In this document: piece after piece, positions 1 through 6,706 of the stretch
Numbering within the stretch: the first letter of the stretch is position 1
Layout of the letters: every line of letters starts with the position of its first letter
The notes under the pieces: model-generated
Database searches by the model: none
Told to the model about the DNA's origin: nothing
The model's input: the letters and a program-made list of their open reading frames with translations, nothing else
DNA from: an uncultured Alphaproteobacteria bacterium
GTDB lineage: Bacteria > Pseudomonadota > Alphaproteobacteria > Caulobacterales > Caulobacteraceae
Assembly (NCBI GenBank): GCA_903933475.1
Contig: CAIZKE010000194.1
Coordinates: 1-8,032 of the forward strand
Direction of reading: 5' to 3'
DNA: 8,032 nt
Program-made: the position numbers and the translations under genes

Positions 1-531
1 CTCCCCCTCGGCGATCCGCGCCCGTACCGCCTCGACCTTGGCCCCGAAGTTCGCCCGGGGCTCCACGTCTGCCACCTGGCCGGTCGCGCCTCCGGGCGGC
101 GGCGAGGGCGCTGCAAGTCCGGACAGGAGGGCCGCGCGGCGTCTCGGACAGGCGCCGGGGGCCTCCTGCAGGCAAACGGTCCGGGTCTGGTGATCGAAGG
201 CAAGGACCAGGTCGTAGAGCGCCACCGCCGATGGCGGCCCGCCCCTGGCACACCCCGGATCGTAGCCCAGGAGGCCAGCCACCCCTGTCCGCAGCGGCGG
301 CGCTCCCGGGGGCGATGTCGCTGCCTCGAGGGCGTCAGCGTGCGCTTGCGCCCATGCAATTGCCGCCTCGGCCTGGCCGTGCAAGGACGCTGTGCGCGGA
401 TGGGCGAGGATATGGCTCCAGCGGCCTTCGTCGCCATCCCCCAGCAGGAGCAGGGAATAGGGCGTGTCCCGAAGGCTTGCGAAGGCCTCCAGCGGATGTC
501 GCCAGGGCAGGGAAGGGGCGGGAGAGTCCAT
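1..531 (-). CDS. pabB: Aminodeoxychorismate synthase component I (PabB-like), N-terminal part, cut by window edge
   Basis: Reading the minus strand from an ATG at 531-529 gives 177 uninterrupted codons to base 1, so the gene continues beyond the left edge. The translation starts MDSPAPSLPWRHPLEAFASL. It shows the N-terminal layout of PabB/TrpE-type proteins: a short leader, PYSLLLLGDG followed by GRWSHILAHP, then GVAGLLGYD and ALYDLVLAFDH. It ends at NFGAKVEAVRARIAEGE, which normally leads directly into the chorismate-binding catalytic domain. PabB aminates chorismate to 4-amino-4-deoxychorismate in the cytoplasm, for folate synthesis. An in-frame TGA (549-547) lies just upstream with no other start between, and AAGG sits about 8 bases before the ATG, so the start is well fixed. 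The catalytic residues are outside the window. TrpE is the main alternative, but the N-terminus is short and PabB-like. Whether the gene is fused to an aminodeoxychorismate lyase, as in some relatives, cannot be seen. Confidence 0.78.
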   Translation of the reverse strand, partial: MDSPAPSLPWRHPLEAFASLRDTPYSLLLLGDGDEGRWSHILAHPRTASLHGQAEAAIAWAQAHADALEAATSPPGAPPLRTGVAGLLGYDPGCARGGPPSAVALYDLVLAFDHQTRTVCLQEAPGACPRRRAALLSGLAAPSPPPGGATGQVADVEPRANFGAKVEAVRARIAEGE

Positions 532-730
532 TCGTGCCTTAGTGCATCAGCGTTAGCGAAACCGCCATGGGGCTGGCTCCCTGTGTCCACCGGGCGTTTG
601 CGTTTCCTGGATGAATGCCGAAGTCACCTTCAATCTGAGCCCAGGCGGTCGGCATCACTTGGTGGTGAGACTCCCGGACCGCCAGTCCCTGCGGCAGCTT
701 GGCCCTCGCCCCCCGATCTTGGCCTCCCGA

Positions 731-1990
731 TCACCTGCCGCGGACCGACGAGGCGTTCGTAGAAAGTTCGTCGAACCACTTACAGATGAGGGGAACAGCG
801 TGAAGCACGGACTCGCCGTGGCCGAAGGGGCCCACAGCCACCGCCTTCGCGTTCCCTCCACGCTTGGCCGACGCCTCGGCGAAGGCGATGGACTCCTGCG
901 GCGAGACATCCACATCCTGCGTTCCATAATAGGCGCGGAAGGGGGCTTGAGGTGTCCAGTTCCAGGCTTCGTTGGCGCGAGCGGCGTCAAGAAACCAGTG
1001 ACTGCCGCCGTTCGCCTGCGCTCTCAGGAAGTCTGATCTGAACATTTCGTGCGGATTTCGGGGCAGCAGCTTCAAGACGTCAGCCCCGTGGGATCCGTCC
1101 AGGGCCTGCCTCACCTGCCCGGCGGCCGGCGCTGTCATGAGCGTTTCCAAGGGGTGTCCGTAGTAGGTCGCCCAGGACTGGGCCGCCAATCCCAGGTAAG
1201 TCGACGAACCTGGGGAATGCCCTTGCAGGGCGAAGGGAATTGATGTCCCGGCAAGGTCATAGGCGCCAGCAACCGCCGCCGCCGCCCTTACCCGCATCGC
1301 AGGGCGTTCCGCAGCTTCCAGTGCACGTTGCATGACAGCCGCGTCATGCCCGCCTTGGGAAAAGCCTGAAATGAAGACCTCACCACCGCCGACTGGAAGC
1401 CGCCCGTCAAAACCCCGAGCTGTAATTTCCAGAAGGTCGAGCGTGACCGACAATGTACTCGGATTGTAAAGGTAGGCTTGGGGCGAATGAGAGACCCCGA
1501 GGCCGATCAGGTCCGGTGCCAGCAGGGCGTAACCACCGCCTGAGAAGGCGGCTGATACGGCGACGCCTTCTTGAAGGCTCGGGCTTGAAATCGACGCTGA
1601 CCGTGCAGGATTGGTTCCGTGCATCCAGAGAACAAGGCCGCGAGGAGGCCTTCCATTGGGGAGGCTCACAAGCGCTGAGACGAGCACTGGCGCTCCGTTG
1701 GTCTCCGACCAGTAGGTCAGGCGGTAGGGCGTGAATCCACACTCGACCGGGATTTCAGGCGAGACACCTGCAAGACCCAGAACGACGCGGTTGACCAAGG
1801 CCGGATACCATCCAAGTCGGTCCAGCGAGGCGATCGTGCCGCGTGGCTGAGGATCCGCTGCAAGTTGGGTGACGTCTGGCCGCACTGAACATCCACCTCC
1901 AGCCACCAGTCCTGAAGCTCCCAGGAGTGCGCCGACAACCTCGCGTCGCCCGACGGAACCGCCACCGGCATGTGGAAACTGTCCGCTCAT
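731..1990 (-). CDS. Exported alpha/beta hydrolase (secretory lipase/esterase type)
   Basis: This 419-residue protein has an alpha/beta-hydrolase core. Its N-terminus has twin arginines at residues 15-16 followed by a hydrophobic Ala/Gly/Leu/Val stretch ending at Cys34, which fits a Tat export signal. The residues before the Cys are GGG, not a proper lipobox, so lipid attachment is doubtful. In the mature part LWMHGTNP (around 121-128) is the HG oxyanion-type strand and GFSQG carries the nucleophile Ser211. The QDVDVS segment offers Asp359 or Asp361, and FGHGES supplies His391, completing a plausible triad. The layout resembles secretory-lipase-like (LIP) hydrolases; the substrate is unknown. 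The reading frame is open back to 2179, but the ATG at 1990 has AGGGGA at 2003-1998 with 7-base spacing and places the signal sequence correctly, while the longer start would overlap a Fur-like site. The gene is divergent from the siderophore receptor. It uses many GGA, TCA, CCA, GCA and CTT codons, unlike its GC3-rich neighbours. Confidence 0.85.
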   Translation of the reverse strand: MSGQFPHAGGGSVGRREVVGALLGASGLVAGGGCSVRPDVTQLAADPQPRGTIASLDRLGWYPALVNRVVLGLAGVSPEIPVECGFTPYRLTYWSETNGAPVLVSALVSLPNGRPPRGLVLWMHGTNPARSASISSPSLQEGVAVSAAFSGGGYALLAPDLIGLGVSHSPQAYLYNPSTLSVTLDLLEITARGFDGRLPVGGGEVFISGFSQGGHDAAVMQRALEAAERPAMRVRAAAAVAGAYDLAGTSIPFALQGHSPGSSTYLGLAAQSWATYYGHPLETLMTAPAAGQVRQALDGSHGADVLKLLPRNPHEMFRSDFLRAQANGGSHWFLDAARANEAWNWTPQAPFRAYYGTQDVDVSPQESIAFAEASAKRGGNAKAVAVGPFGHGESVLHAVPLICKWFDELSTNASSVRGR

Positions 1991-1997
1991 CCACGGT

Positions 1998-2003
1998 TCC
2001 CCT
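1998..2003 (-). promoter_or_regulatory. Ribosome binding site that fixes the hydrolase start
   Basis: Read on the minus strand this is AGGGGA, seven bases before the ATG at 1990-1988. It supports the 1990 start over the in-frame ATG at 2179, which would add 63 residues with no recognisable function ahead of the twin-arginine signal. Confidence 0.6.
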
Positions 2004-2086
2004 TTAAGTCCGCACGGACAAGCTCGCGGGTCATAACAGCCAACGGAACCCGGGAACGCTTGATGAGCGAGTTCAGATTCCTTGAC

Positions 2087-2110
2087 GCGGAACGACCGGA
2101 TTGGTTCCGC
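2087..2110. repeat. Perfect 7-base inverted repeat in the divergent intergenic region
   Basis: GCGGAAC at 2087-2093 and GTTCCGC at 2104-2110 are exact reverse complements separated by 10 bases. It lies about 97 bases upstream of the hydrolase start and 54 bases before the first Fur-like box. It could be a dyad operator or a small hairpin. There is no T-run, so it is not a terminator. A 7-base dyad in a region this size can arise by chance. Confidence 0.3.
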
Positions 2111-2163
2111 TAGATGGATCCGAGACGCAGGCAAGGCAAGGCCTGGCGACCAATTCCGACTTC

Positions 2164-2178
2164 TGAGAATAATTCGCA
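2164..2178. promoter_or_regulatory. Putative upstream Fur box
   Basis: TGAGAATAATTCGCA is a 7-1-7 inverted repeat: TGAGAAT against ATTCGCA pairs at 6 of 7 positions. It matches the Fur consensus TGATAATnATTATCA at 11 of the 14 defined positions. Its centre is about 75 bases upstream of the receptor ATG. Fur with bound iron represses siderophore uptake genes, and the downstream gene is such a receptor. Binding is inferred from sequence only. Confidence 0.55.
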
Positions 2179-2202
2179 TTTACGCAGGCAGTGATGATTG
2201 TT

Positions 2203-2221
2203 AGGAACGATTATCATTTTC
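2203..2221. promoter_or_regulatory. Putative proximal Fur box of the siderophore receptor
   Basis: The minus-strand reading, GAAAATGATAATCGTTCCT, matches the 19-base Fur consensus GATAATGATAATCATTATC at 14 positions, including the unbroken core AATGATAATC. The site ends 24 bases before the receptor ATG and its centre is about 41 bases from the upstream box, roughly four helical turns. The position is suited to blocking RNA polymerase or the start of transcription. I could not place -35 and -10 elements with confidence. Confidence 0.68.
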
Positions 2222-2245
2222 ATTCGCGTCTGAGTCTGACCCGTT

Positions 2246-4369
2246 ATGCGTTCCCGGGACTTCGCCTTCGTCCTTGCATCCCTCGCCCTCGGCGTGGGTT
2301 CGGCGCAGGCCGAGGATGAGGCCGCGCAGGTCTCGACCCTGGTCGTCACCGCGCCCGCCGAGGAGGGCTATCTGCCCGGCCGGCTCGACACTGCCCTGCG
2401 CATCGCGGCGGAACTCAGGGACGTCCCGCAGTCCGTCGGGGTGGTCTCGTCCCAGCTGATCCGGGACCAGGCCATGCAGTCCATGGCGGACGTCCTGCGC
2501 TACATTCCGGGTGCCACCATCGGTCAGGGCGAGGGGCACCGCGACGCCCCGAGCCTGCGGGGCAACGCCTCCACGGCGGACTTCTTCGTCGATGGCGTCC
2601 GCGATGACGTCCAGTACTACCGCGACCTCTACAATACCGAGCGAGTCGAGGTGCTGCTGGGTCCCAACGCCATGATCTTTGGCCGGGGCGGCGGCGGCGG
2701 TGTGATCAATCGTGTCACCCGGGTGGCCGATGGCCGCCGCCACGTCGGGCTCAGCCTCGAGGGCGGGGACTTCGAGCACCGACGGGTGGTGGGTGACCTC
2801 GGCGCCGCCCTGACCGGTGAGCTTTCCGGTCGGATCAACCTGCTGCACGAGCGGTCCGGCAGTTATCGCGACTTCGTCAATGTCGAACGCTGGGGGGTGA
2901 ACCCCTCTGCGACCTATCGGGGGGATGAGGGGGGCACAGCGACCCTGTCCTTCGAGCGCTTCGTCGATGACCGCACCACGGACCGCGGGGCACCCGCCTT
3001 CCAGGGTCGGCCCCTCGCCATTCCCGTCAACGCCTATTTCGGCGATCCCACCCAGAGCTGGTCCCGGGTGGAGGCGGACTCCGCGCGACTGGCCTTCGAC
3101 CTGCCGCTCCGTGACGACCTGACCCTGCGCCACCGCACGGTCTGGGGCGGCTACGACAAGGGCTACGGTAATGTCTACGCTTCGGGCTCCGCGGTGGCCG
3201 ATGCCCAGGGCCAGGCGTCGACCTACCCCCTGCAGGCCTATCGGAGCTTCACCGAGCGGACCAACCTGTTCAGCCAGACCGACATGGTCTGGTCCCTGGG
3301 CGGAGAGGGCGCGCGGCGGACGATCGTAGCGGGCTTGGAGCTGGGGCGGCAGGAGACCCGCAACCTTCGCGAGACCGGCCGCTTCGGCGGTCCGGCGGGG
3401 CCGATGACCCTGGCGGGGGTCTCCGTGCAGGACCCGACCCGCCGCAACCTGGTCATCGCCTACGCCAATGCCGGCTCTGACGGGCACAACTCCGGCGTTG
3501 CGGACGTGGCGGCGGTCTTCGGCCAGGTTCAGGCGGACCTCGGCCCCCGGGTCCAGCTGATCGCCGGACTGCGCTACGACGTCTTCAACCTGGACCTGCG
3601 AGACGAGCGGGCCTCGGTGGCGGGCCGGCGGGACTTCTCGCGGACTGACCGAATCTGGTCTCCGCGCCTGGGCGTCGTGGTCCGGCCGGTCGAGCCCCTG
3701 TCCATCTATGCCAGCTATTCGGTATCCAGCCTTCCGGCTTCGGGCGACCAGTTTGCGGGCCTTTCCCTGTCTACCGAAACCCTCAAGCCCGAGTCCTTCG
3801 AGAACCTTGAGGCCGGGTTCAAGATCGACCTCGGTCCGCGCCTGATGGCCACCGGCGCAGTCTACCAGCTGGACCGCGAGAACACCCAGGCACCGGATCC
3901 GCTCAACCCTGGCCGGGTTGTTCAGACCGGCGCCCAGAGGAGCACCGGCCTGGAGCTCGGGCTCAGCGGCAAGGTCACCGACCGGTGGGAGACCGTGGCC
4001 ACGCTGGCGGTCCAGTCCGCCCGGATCACCCGCCAGACCGCAGCCGCGCCTGCGGGCCGCCGCGCAGCCCTGACCCCGGACTTCACCGCTTCGCTCTGGA
4101 ACAAGTTCGAGGTCACGCCGAGGCTCGCCTTCGGCCTGGGCGTCGTGCACCAGGGCGACATGTTCGCCTCGATCTCCAATACCGTGACCCTGCCGGGCTT
4201 CACGCGGGTCGATGGCGCGGTCTTCCTGAGGGTGGGCGAGGACTACCGCCTGCAGTTCAATGTCGAGAACCTGGGCGACATTGCCTGGAGCCCCACCAGC
4301 CATGGCGATAACAACATCCAGCCGGGCGCCCCGCGCACAGTTCGGGTCTCGGTCTCCCGGGGGTTCTGA
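2246..4369 (+). CDS. TonB-dependent siderophore receptor, catecholate (Fiu-like) type
   Basis: This 707-residue outer-membrane receptor probably imports a ferric siderophore using energy from TonB/ExbB/ExbD. Residues 1-22 form a signal peptide ending SAQA. STLVVTA (30-36) is a likely TonB box. The plug domain spans about 58-158 and shows RDVPQSVGVV, the LRG motif at 104-106, FFVDGVRDD (113-121), and ERVEVLLGPNAMIFGR followed by five glycines and VIN. These motifs resemble siderophore receptors of the Fiu/catecholate group. The remainder is the beta-barrel, ending in VSVSRGF with the terminal Phe expected of outer-membrane barrels. Length is normal for the family and no frameshift is seen. An in-frame TGA at 2237-2239 and the position of the signal peptide support the ATG at 2246, although no good Shine-Dalgarno precedes it. 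Two Fur-like boxes lie upstream, so iron repression is expected. The exact siderophore cannot be told from sequence. Confidence 0.93.
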   Translation: MRSRDFAFVLASLALGVGSAQAEDEAAQVSTLVVTAPAEEGYLPGRLDTALRIAAELRDVPQSVGVVSSQLIRDQAMQSMADVLRYIPGATIGQGEGHRDAPSLRGNASTADFFVDGVRDDVQYYRDLYNTERVEVLLGPNAMIFGRGGGGGVINRVTRVADGRRHVGLSLEGGDFEHRRVVGDLGAALTGELSGRINLLHERSGSYRDFVNVERWGVNPSATYRGDEGGTATLSFERFVDDRTTDRGAPAFQGRPLAIPVNAYFGDPTQSWSRVEADSARLAFDLPLRDDLTLRHRTVWGGYDKGYGNVYASGSAVADAQGQASTYPLQAYRSFTERTNLFSQTDMVWSLGGEGARRTIVAGLELGRQETRNLRETGRFGGPAGPMTLAGVSVQDPTRRNLVIAYANAGSDGHNSGVADVAAVFGQVQADLGPRVQLIAGLRYDVFNLDLRDERASVAGRRDFSRTDRIWSPRLGVVVRPVEPLSIYASYSVSSLPASGDQFAGLSLSTETLKPESFENLEAGFKIDLGPRLMATGAVYQLDRENTQAPDPLNPGRVVQTGAQRSTGLELGLSGKVTDRWETVATLAVQSARITRQTAAAPAGRRAALTPDFTASLWNKFEVTPRLAFGLGVVHQGDMFASISNTVTLPGFTRVDGAVFLRVGEDYRLQFNVENLGDIAWSPTSHGDNNIQPGAPRTVRVSVSRGF

Positions 4370-4372
4370 GCC

Positions 4373-5743
4373 TCAGTAGCCGGGGGGCGGGCGGAAACCG
4401 CCGTTCAGGGTTTCGATGAGGCCGGCGACGGCCAGGGTCGTCTGGTCGGCCCAGAGGGGTCCGATCACCTGGAGTCCCATGGGCAGGCCCTCGTCCGACA
4501 GGGCGACGGGGACGGCGGTGGCGGGCAGTCCGGGCAGGGTCGGCAGTCCCGCCCAGACCAGATGCTTCAGATAGGAGATTTCGACGCCATCCACGGTCAG
4601 CTTCCGGGACCCCATGGACCCTTCGGTCACGTGCGGGAAGGCGGCGGTCGGGGCGATGGGCGCCAGCAGGACGTCATGGTCCTGGAAGAACCGCGCATAG
4701 TCCGCCCTCAGCCTGTGCCGCCGCTCGTCCGCTGCCTTCCATTCCTGGTGGCTGGCGGCGTAGCCGGGTGACATGGCGGCATTTAGGAGGTCCCGGTAGA
4801 GGACGTTCTGCTCGGCCAGGTCCGGACCTGGCAGGCCAGGCTCTGTGACCTGCGCCCCGGCCGCGGCCAGCCGGGCGCCGACCTCCCGGACCGCCGCCTT
4901 GCACGCCGCCGACGTCGGGGCCGCCGGGTCCTCGACATGGATGGCGACCCTCAATCCCCGGGCCGACTGCGAGCGGGGGGAGGCGGGCGGCAGGCGGGCG
5001 CCGGGGATACCGCCGGTGGTGATGGCGGTCAGAACGTCCAGGCCCAGGCGCACATCCGCGACGGAGCGTCCCATCGGACCGGCCACCACCAGGTCCATCA
5101 GGGCGTGGGCCCAGACCGGCGGACGGGGACTCTCGCCGAAGCGGTCGACAGCGTTCCATGTGGGCTTGTGGCCGAACACGCCGTTGTAGTGGCAGGGCAC
5201 GCGGATGGACCCACCGATATCGCTGCCCAGTTCCAGAAGCGTCATGCCGGAGGCCAGGGCAGCGCCTGCCCCTCCGGAGGAGCCGCCCGCGGTGCGCTCC
5301 GGGTTCCAGGGGTTCCGGCAGAGGCCATGGATGTCGTTGTAGCTCTGGATATCCCCGCCGAACTCCGGAAGGTTGGTCTTTCCAAAGACCACCGCGCCCG
5401 CCGCCCTCAGGGCGGCCACGGCGGGCGCATCGGCTTCCGGCCTGTAGTCGGACAAGGGGGCATGCCCTGAGGTGGTGACCAGGCCCCGGGTGGCGAAGAT
5501 GTCCTTGATGGTCATGGGAAGGCCGTGCAGCGGGCCTGTCAGTCGTCCCTGCCGGCGGGCCTCGTCGGCGGCGCGGGCATCCCTCAGGGCACCGTCCATG
5601 TCCATGGCCACGACGGCTTTCAGGACAGGATTGAACCTTTCAACGCGCTCCAGCTGGGCGGTGAGGAGGGCCTCGCTGGTAATCGCGCCCCGGGCGAGGG
5701 CGTCCAGGGCGTCCGTGGCTGTGGCCGTCGAAAGGTCAATCAT
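4373..5743 (-). CDS. Amidase-signature family hydrolase
   Basis: This 456-residue enzyme has the full amidase-signature core. Lys80 lies in LPMTIKD, Ser155 in TAGGSSGG, and Ser179 in DIGGSIRVP. The spacings of 75 and 24 residues equal those of the Lys-cisSer-Ser triad of fatty acid amide hydrolase (142, 217, 241), so the enzyme should be active. AGPMGRSVAD and the C-terminal GLPMGLQVIGP are also family hallmarks. It hydrolyses an amide bond; the substrate is unknown. No signal peptide is evident, so it is probably cytoplasmic. It is unlikely to be GatA of the tRNA amidotransferase, because no gatC or gatB is adjacent. The ATG lies 4 bases after the stop of the upstream lipoprotein gene and has no strong ribosome site of its own, suggesting co-transcription and possible coupling. 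Its stop codon is 3 bases from that of the convergent receptor gene. Confidence 0.92.
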   Translation of the reverse strand: MIDLSTATATDALDALARGAITSEALLTAQLERVERFNPVLKAVVAMDMDGALRDARAADEARRQGRLTGPLHGLPMTIKDIFATRGLVTTSGHAPLSDYRPEADAPAVAALRAAGAVVFGKTNLPEFGGDIQSYNDIHGLCRNPWNPERTAGGSSGGAGAALASGMTLLELGSDIGGSIRVPCHYNGVFGHKPTWNAVDRFGESPRPPVWAHALMDLVVAGPMGRSVADVRLGLDVLTAITTGGIPGARLPPASPRSQSARGLRVAIHVEDPAAPTSAACKAAVREVGARLAAAGAQVTEPGLPGPDLAEQNVLYRDLLNAAMSPGYAASHQEWKAADERRHRLRADYARFFQDHDVLLAPIAPTAAFPHVTEGSMGSRKLTVDGVEISYLKHLVWAGLPTLPGLPATAVPVALSDEGLPMGLQVIGPLWADQTTLAVAGLIETLNGGFRPPPGY

Positions 5744-5747
5744 GAGG

Positions 5748-6629
5748 TCATTCCATAAGGGACTGGAGTTCGGAGATGCGCGCGAGGGTCAGCCGGGTGT
5801 CGCACCGAAGGCGCGCCGCCTCCTTTGGGAGGGCCTCTGTCGAGACGCCTGCGGCCTCAATACTACAGTCGGCCGTCTTCTTGCGGACCCAGGCGCGCTG
5901 CATCTCAAGGAGCTGGCTGCGGGCGTCCTCGGGGAGCGCCTTCCAGACCGCATTGATCTGCTGGTTAGCCAACTTGTTCTCGGCTGCGGCCATGTCGAGG
6001 TCGGCCTTCTGGGCTGCCTCGGTCTGCTTGGCCGTCTCGGCCTCGGCGGCGGCCACTTGTGCGGCCTGGGCCTTGCTTGCGCCCTCAATCTCGTTTCGGG
6101 CGAGGTGGGCGCCGACCACCTGGCCCAGGGCGGTGAACATGGGCGAGGCGCCTTCAACCTCGCCGTAGATCTTGTCCCGCTTGTCGGTCGGCTGGACGCT
6201 GAATTCGAGATCGAAGGTCAAGGAGTCCGCCGAGCGCTTCAGGCCCGCCTCTTCCAGCAGGCTGTCGACATTGGATAAGTCCAGCAACTTTCGGGTCTGG
6301 TCGGCGTCCTGGATCATGGTCAGGGGAATCACGATCTTGGCGGTTCCGGCGCAGAACCGCCTGGTGCTATCGGGGTCCTTCTTGGTCGTCCGGATGTCCT
6401 CGATCAGGACCTTCAGTTCGGCGACGGTTGCGCGGACCTTCGAGGCTGCGGACATGCGGGAGCCGTCCTCCAAGGCCAGCTCGGCCTCTGCGGCCTTTTC
6501 CACCTGTTCCCGGACGATGGAGGTGATCACCTCGCGGGAGGATTCGCTAGCGCAGTCCGTGGCGGTGACGCCGCAGCTGGAGAGAAGGGCACCCAGGGCC
6601 AGAACGGGAAGGATCGTGATGGTCTTCAT
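5748..6629 (-). CDS. Lipoprotein with central coiled coil and LprI-like (DUF1311) C-terminal domain
   Basis: This 293-residue protein starts MKTITILPVLALGALLSSCG, a classic lipoprotein signal with lipobox LSSC and acylated Cys19. Residues 20-165 form a region I do not recognise, with Cys26 and Cys93. Residues about 172-224 are rich in Ala, Glu, Lys and Gln and look like a helical coiled coil. Residues about 225-293 contain AVWKALPEDAR, LLEMQRAWVRKKTADC, a Cys at 276 and LTLARISELQ. This matches the pattern of the LprI/DUF1311 family (Q-x-x-W, a paired Cys and a terminal LT-x-x-R-x-x-EL), some of whose members inhibit lysozyme. The ATG at 6629 was preferred over an ATG at 6674 because it begins the signal peptide and has GGGAG at 6643-6639 before it. 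The protein is probably anchored to the outer or inner membrane, facing the periplasm. The amidase gene follows after 4 bases. Lysozyme inhibition itself is only inferred from family resemblance. Confidence 0.82.
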   Translation of the reverse strand: MKTITILPVLALGALLSSCGVTATDCASESSREVITSIVREQVEKAAEAELALEDGSRMSAASKVRATVAELKVLIEDIRTTKKDPDSTRRFCAGTAKIVIPLTMIQDADQTRKLLDLSNVDSLLEEAGLKRSADSLTFDLEFSVQPTDKRDKIYGEVEGASPMFTALGQVVGAHLARNEIEGASKAQAAQVAAAEAETAKQTEAAQKADLDMAAAENKLANQQINAVWKALPEDARSQLLEMQRAWVRKKTADCSIEAAGVSTEALPKEAARLRCDTRLTLARISELQSLME

Positions 6630-6681
6630 GTCTTTGCTCTCCCAGCCATTTCCCGAGGAAAATCTAGGGTCCACTCCTTAA

Positions 6682-6706
6682 CCGGAGGCAAAAAACCCGC
6701 CTCAGG
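6682..6706 (-). terminator. Weak hairpin after the tetR stop, possible terminator
   Basis: GAGGC (6685-6689) pairs with GCCTC (6699-6703), extendable by two C-G pairs across one mismatch. On the minus strand the sequence reads GGCGGGTTTTTT directly after the regulator's stop codon. The T-run lies in the loop and not after the stem, so this is not a textbook intrinsic terminator. Its position between the regulator stop and the lipoprotein start is what makes a termination role plausible. Confidence 0.3.

Noticed and set aside
644..683. Inverted repeat GGCGGTC / GACCGCC downstream of the hydrolase.
   Set aside because: The loop is 26 bases and no T-run follows, so it is not a convincing terminator. 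The gap 532-730 otherwise shows nothing but the likely pabB leader.
2082..2116. TTGACGC and GCTAGATG resembling the Caulobacter housekeeping promoter elements, in receptor orientation.
   Set aside because: The spacing between the -35-like and -10-like hexamers is about 23 bases, too long for a normal promoter.
1991..2179. In-frame extension of the hydrolase to an ATG at 2179.
   Set aside because: The extra 63 residues look non-coding, the ATG abuts a Fur-like box, and the ATG at 1990 has a better ribosome site and directly precedes the export signal.
2201..4303. A 700-codon open frame on the minus strand opposite the receptor gene.
   Set aside because: It mirrors the receptor codons in a GC-rich gene. 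The receptor frame has full family motifs, a signal peptide and a terminal Phe; the opposite frame shows no recognisable domain.
5472..6681. Plus-strand open frames opposite the amidase start and lipoprotein (268 and 169 codons).
   Set aside because: They are antisense shadows of genes with clear family motifs and lack any signal or domain of their own.
6661..6691. TTGCCT and TAGATT on the minus strand as a promoter for the lipoprotein-amidase unit.
   Set aside because: The spacer is 19 bases and the -35 match is poor. A promoter should lie in this 72-base gap, but I cannot place it reliably.
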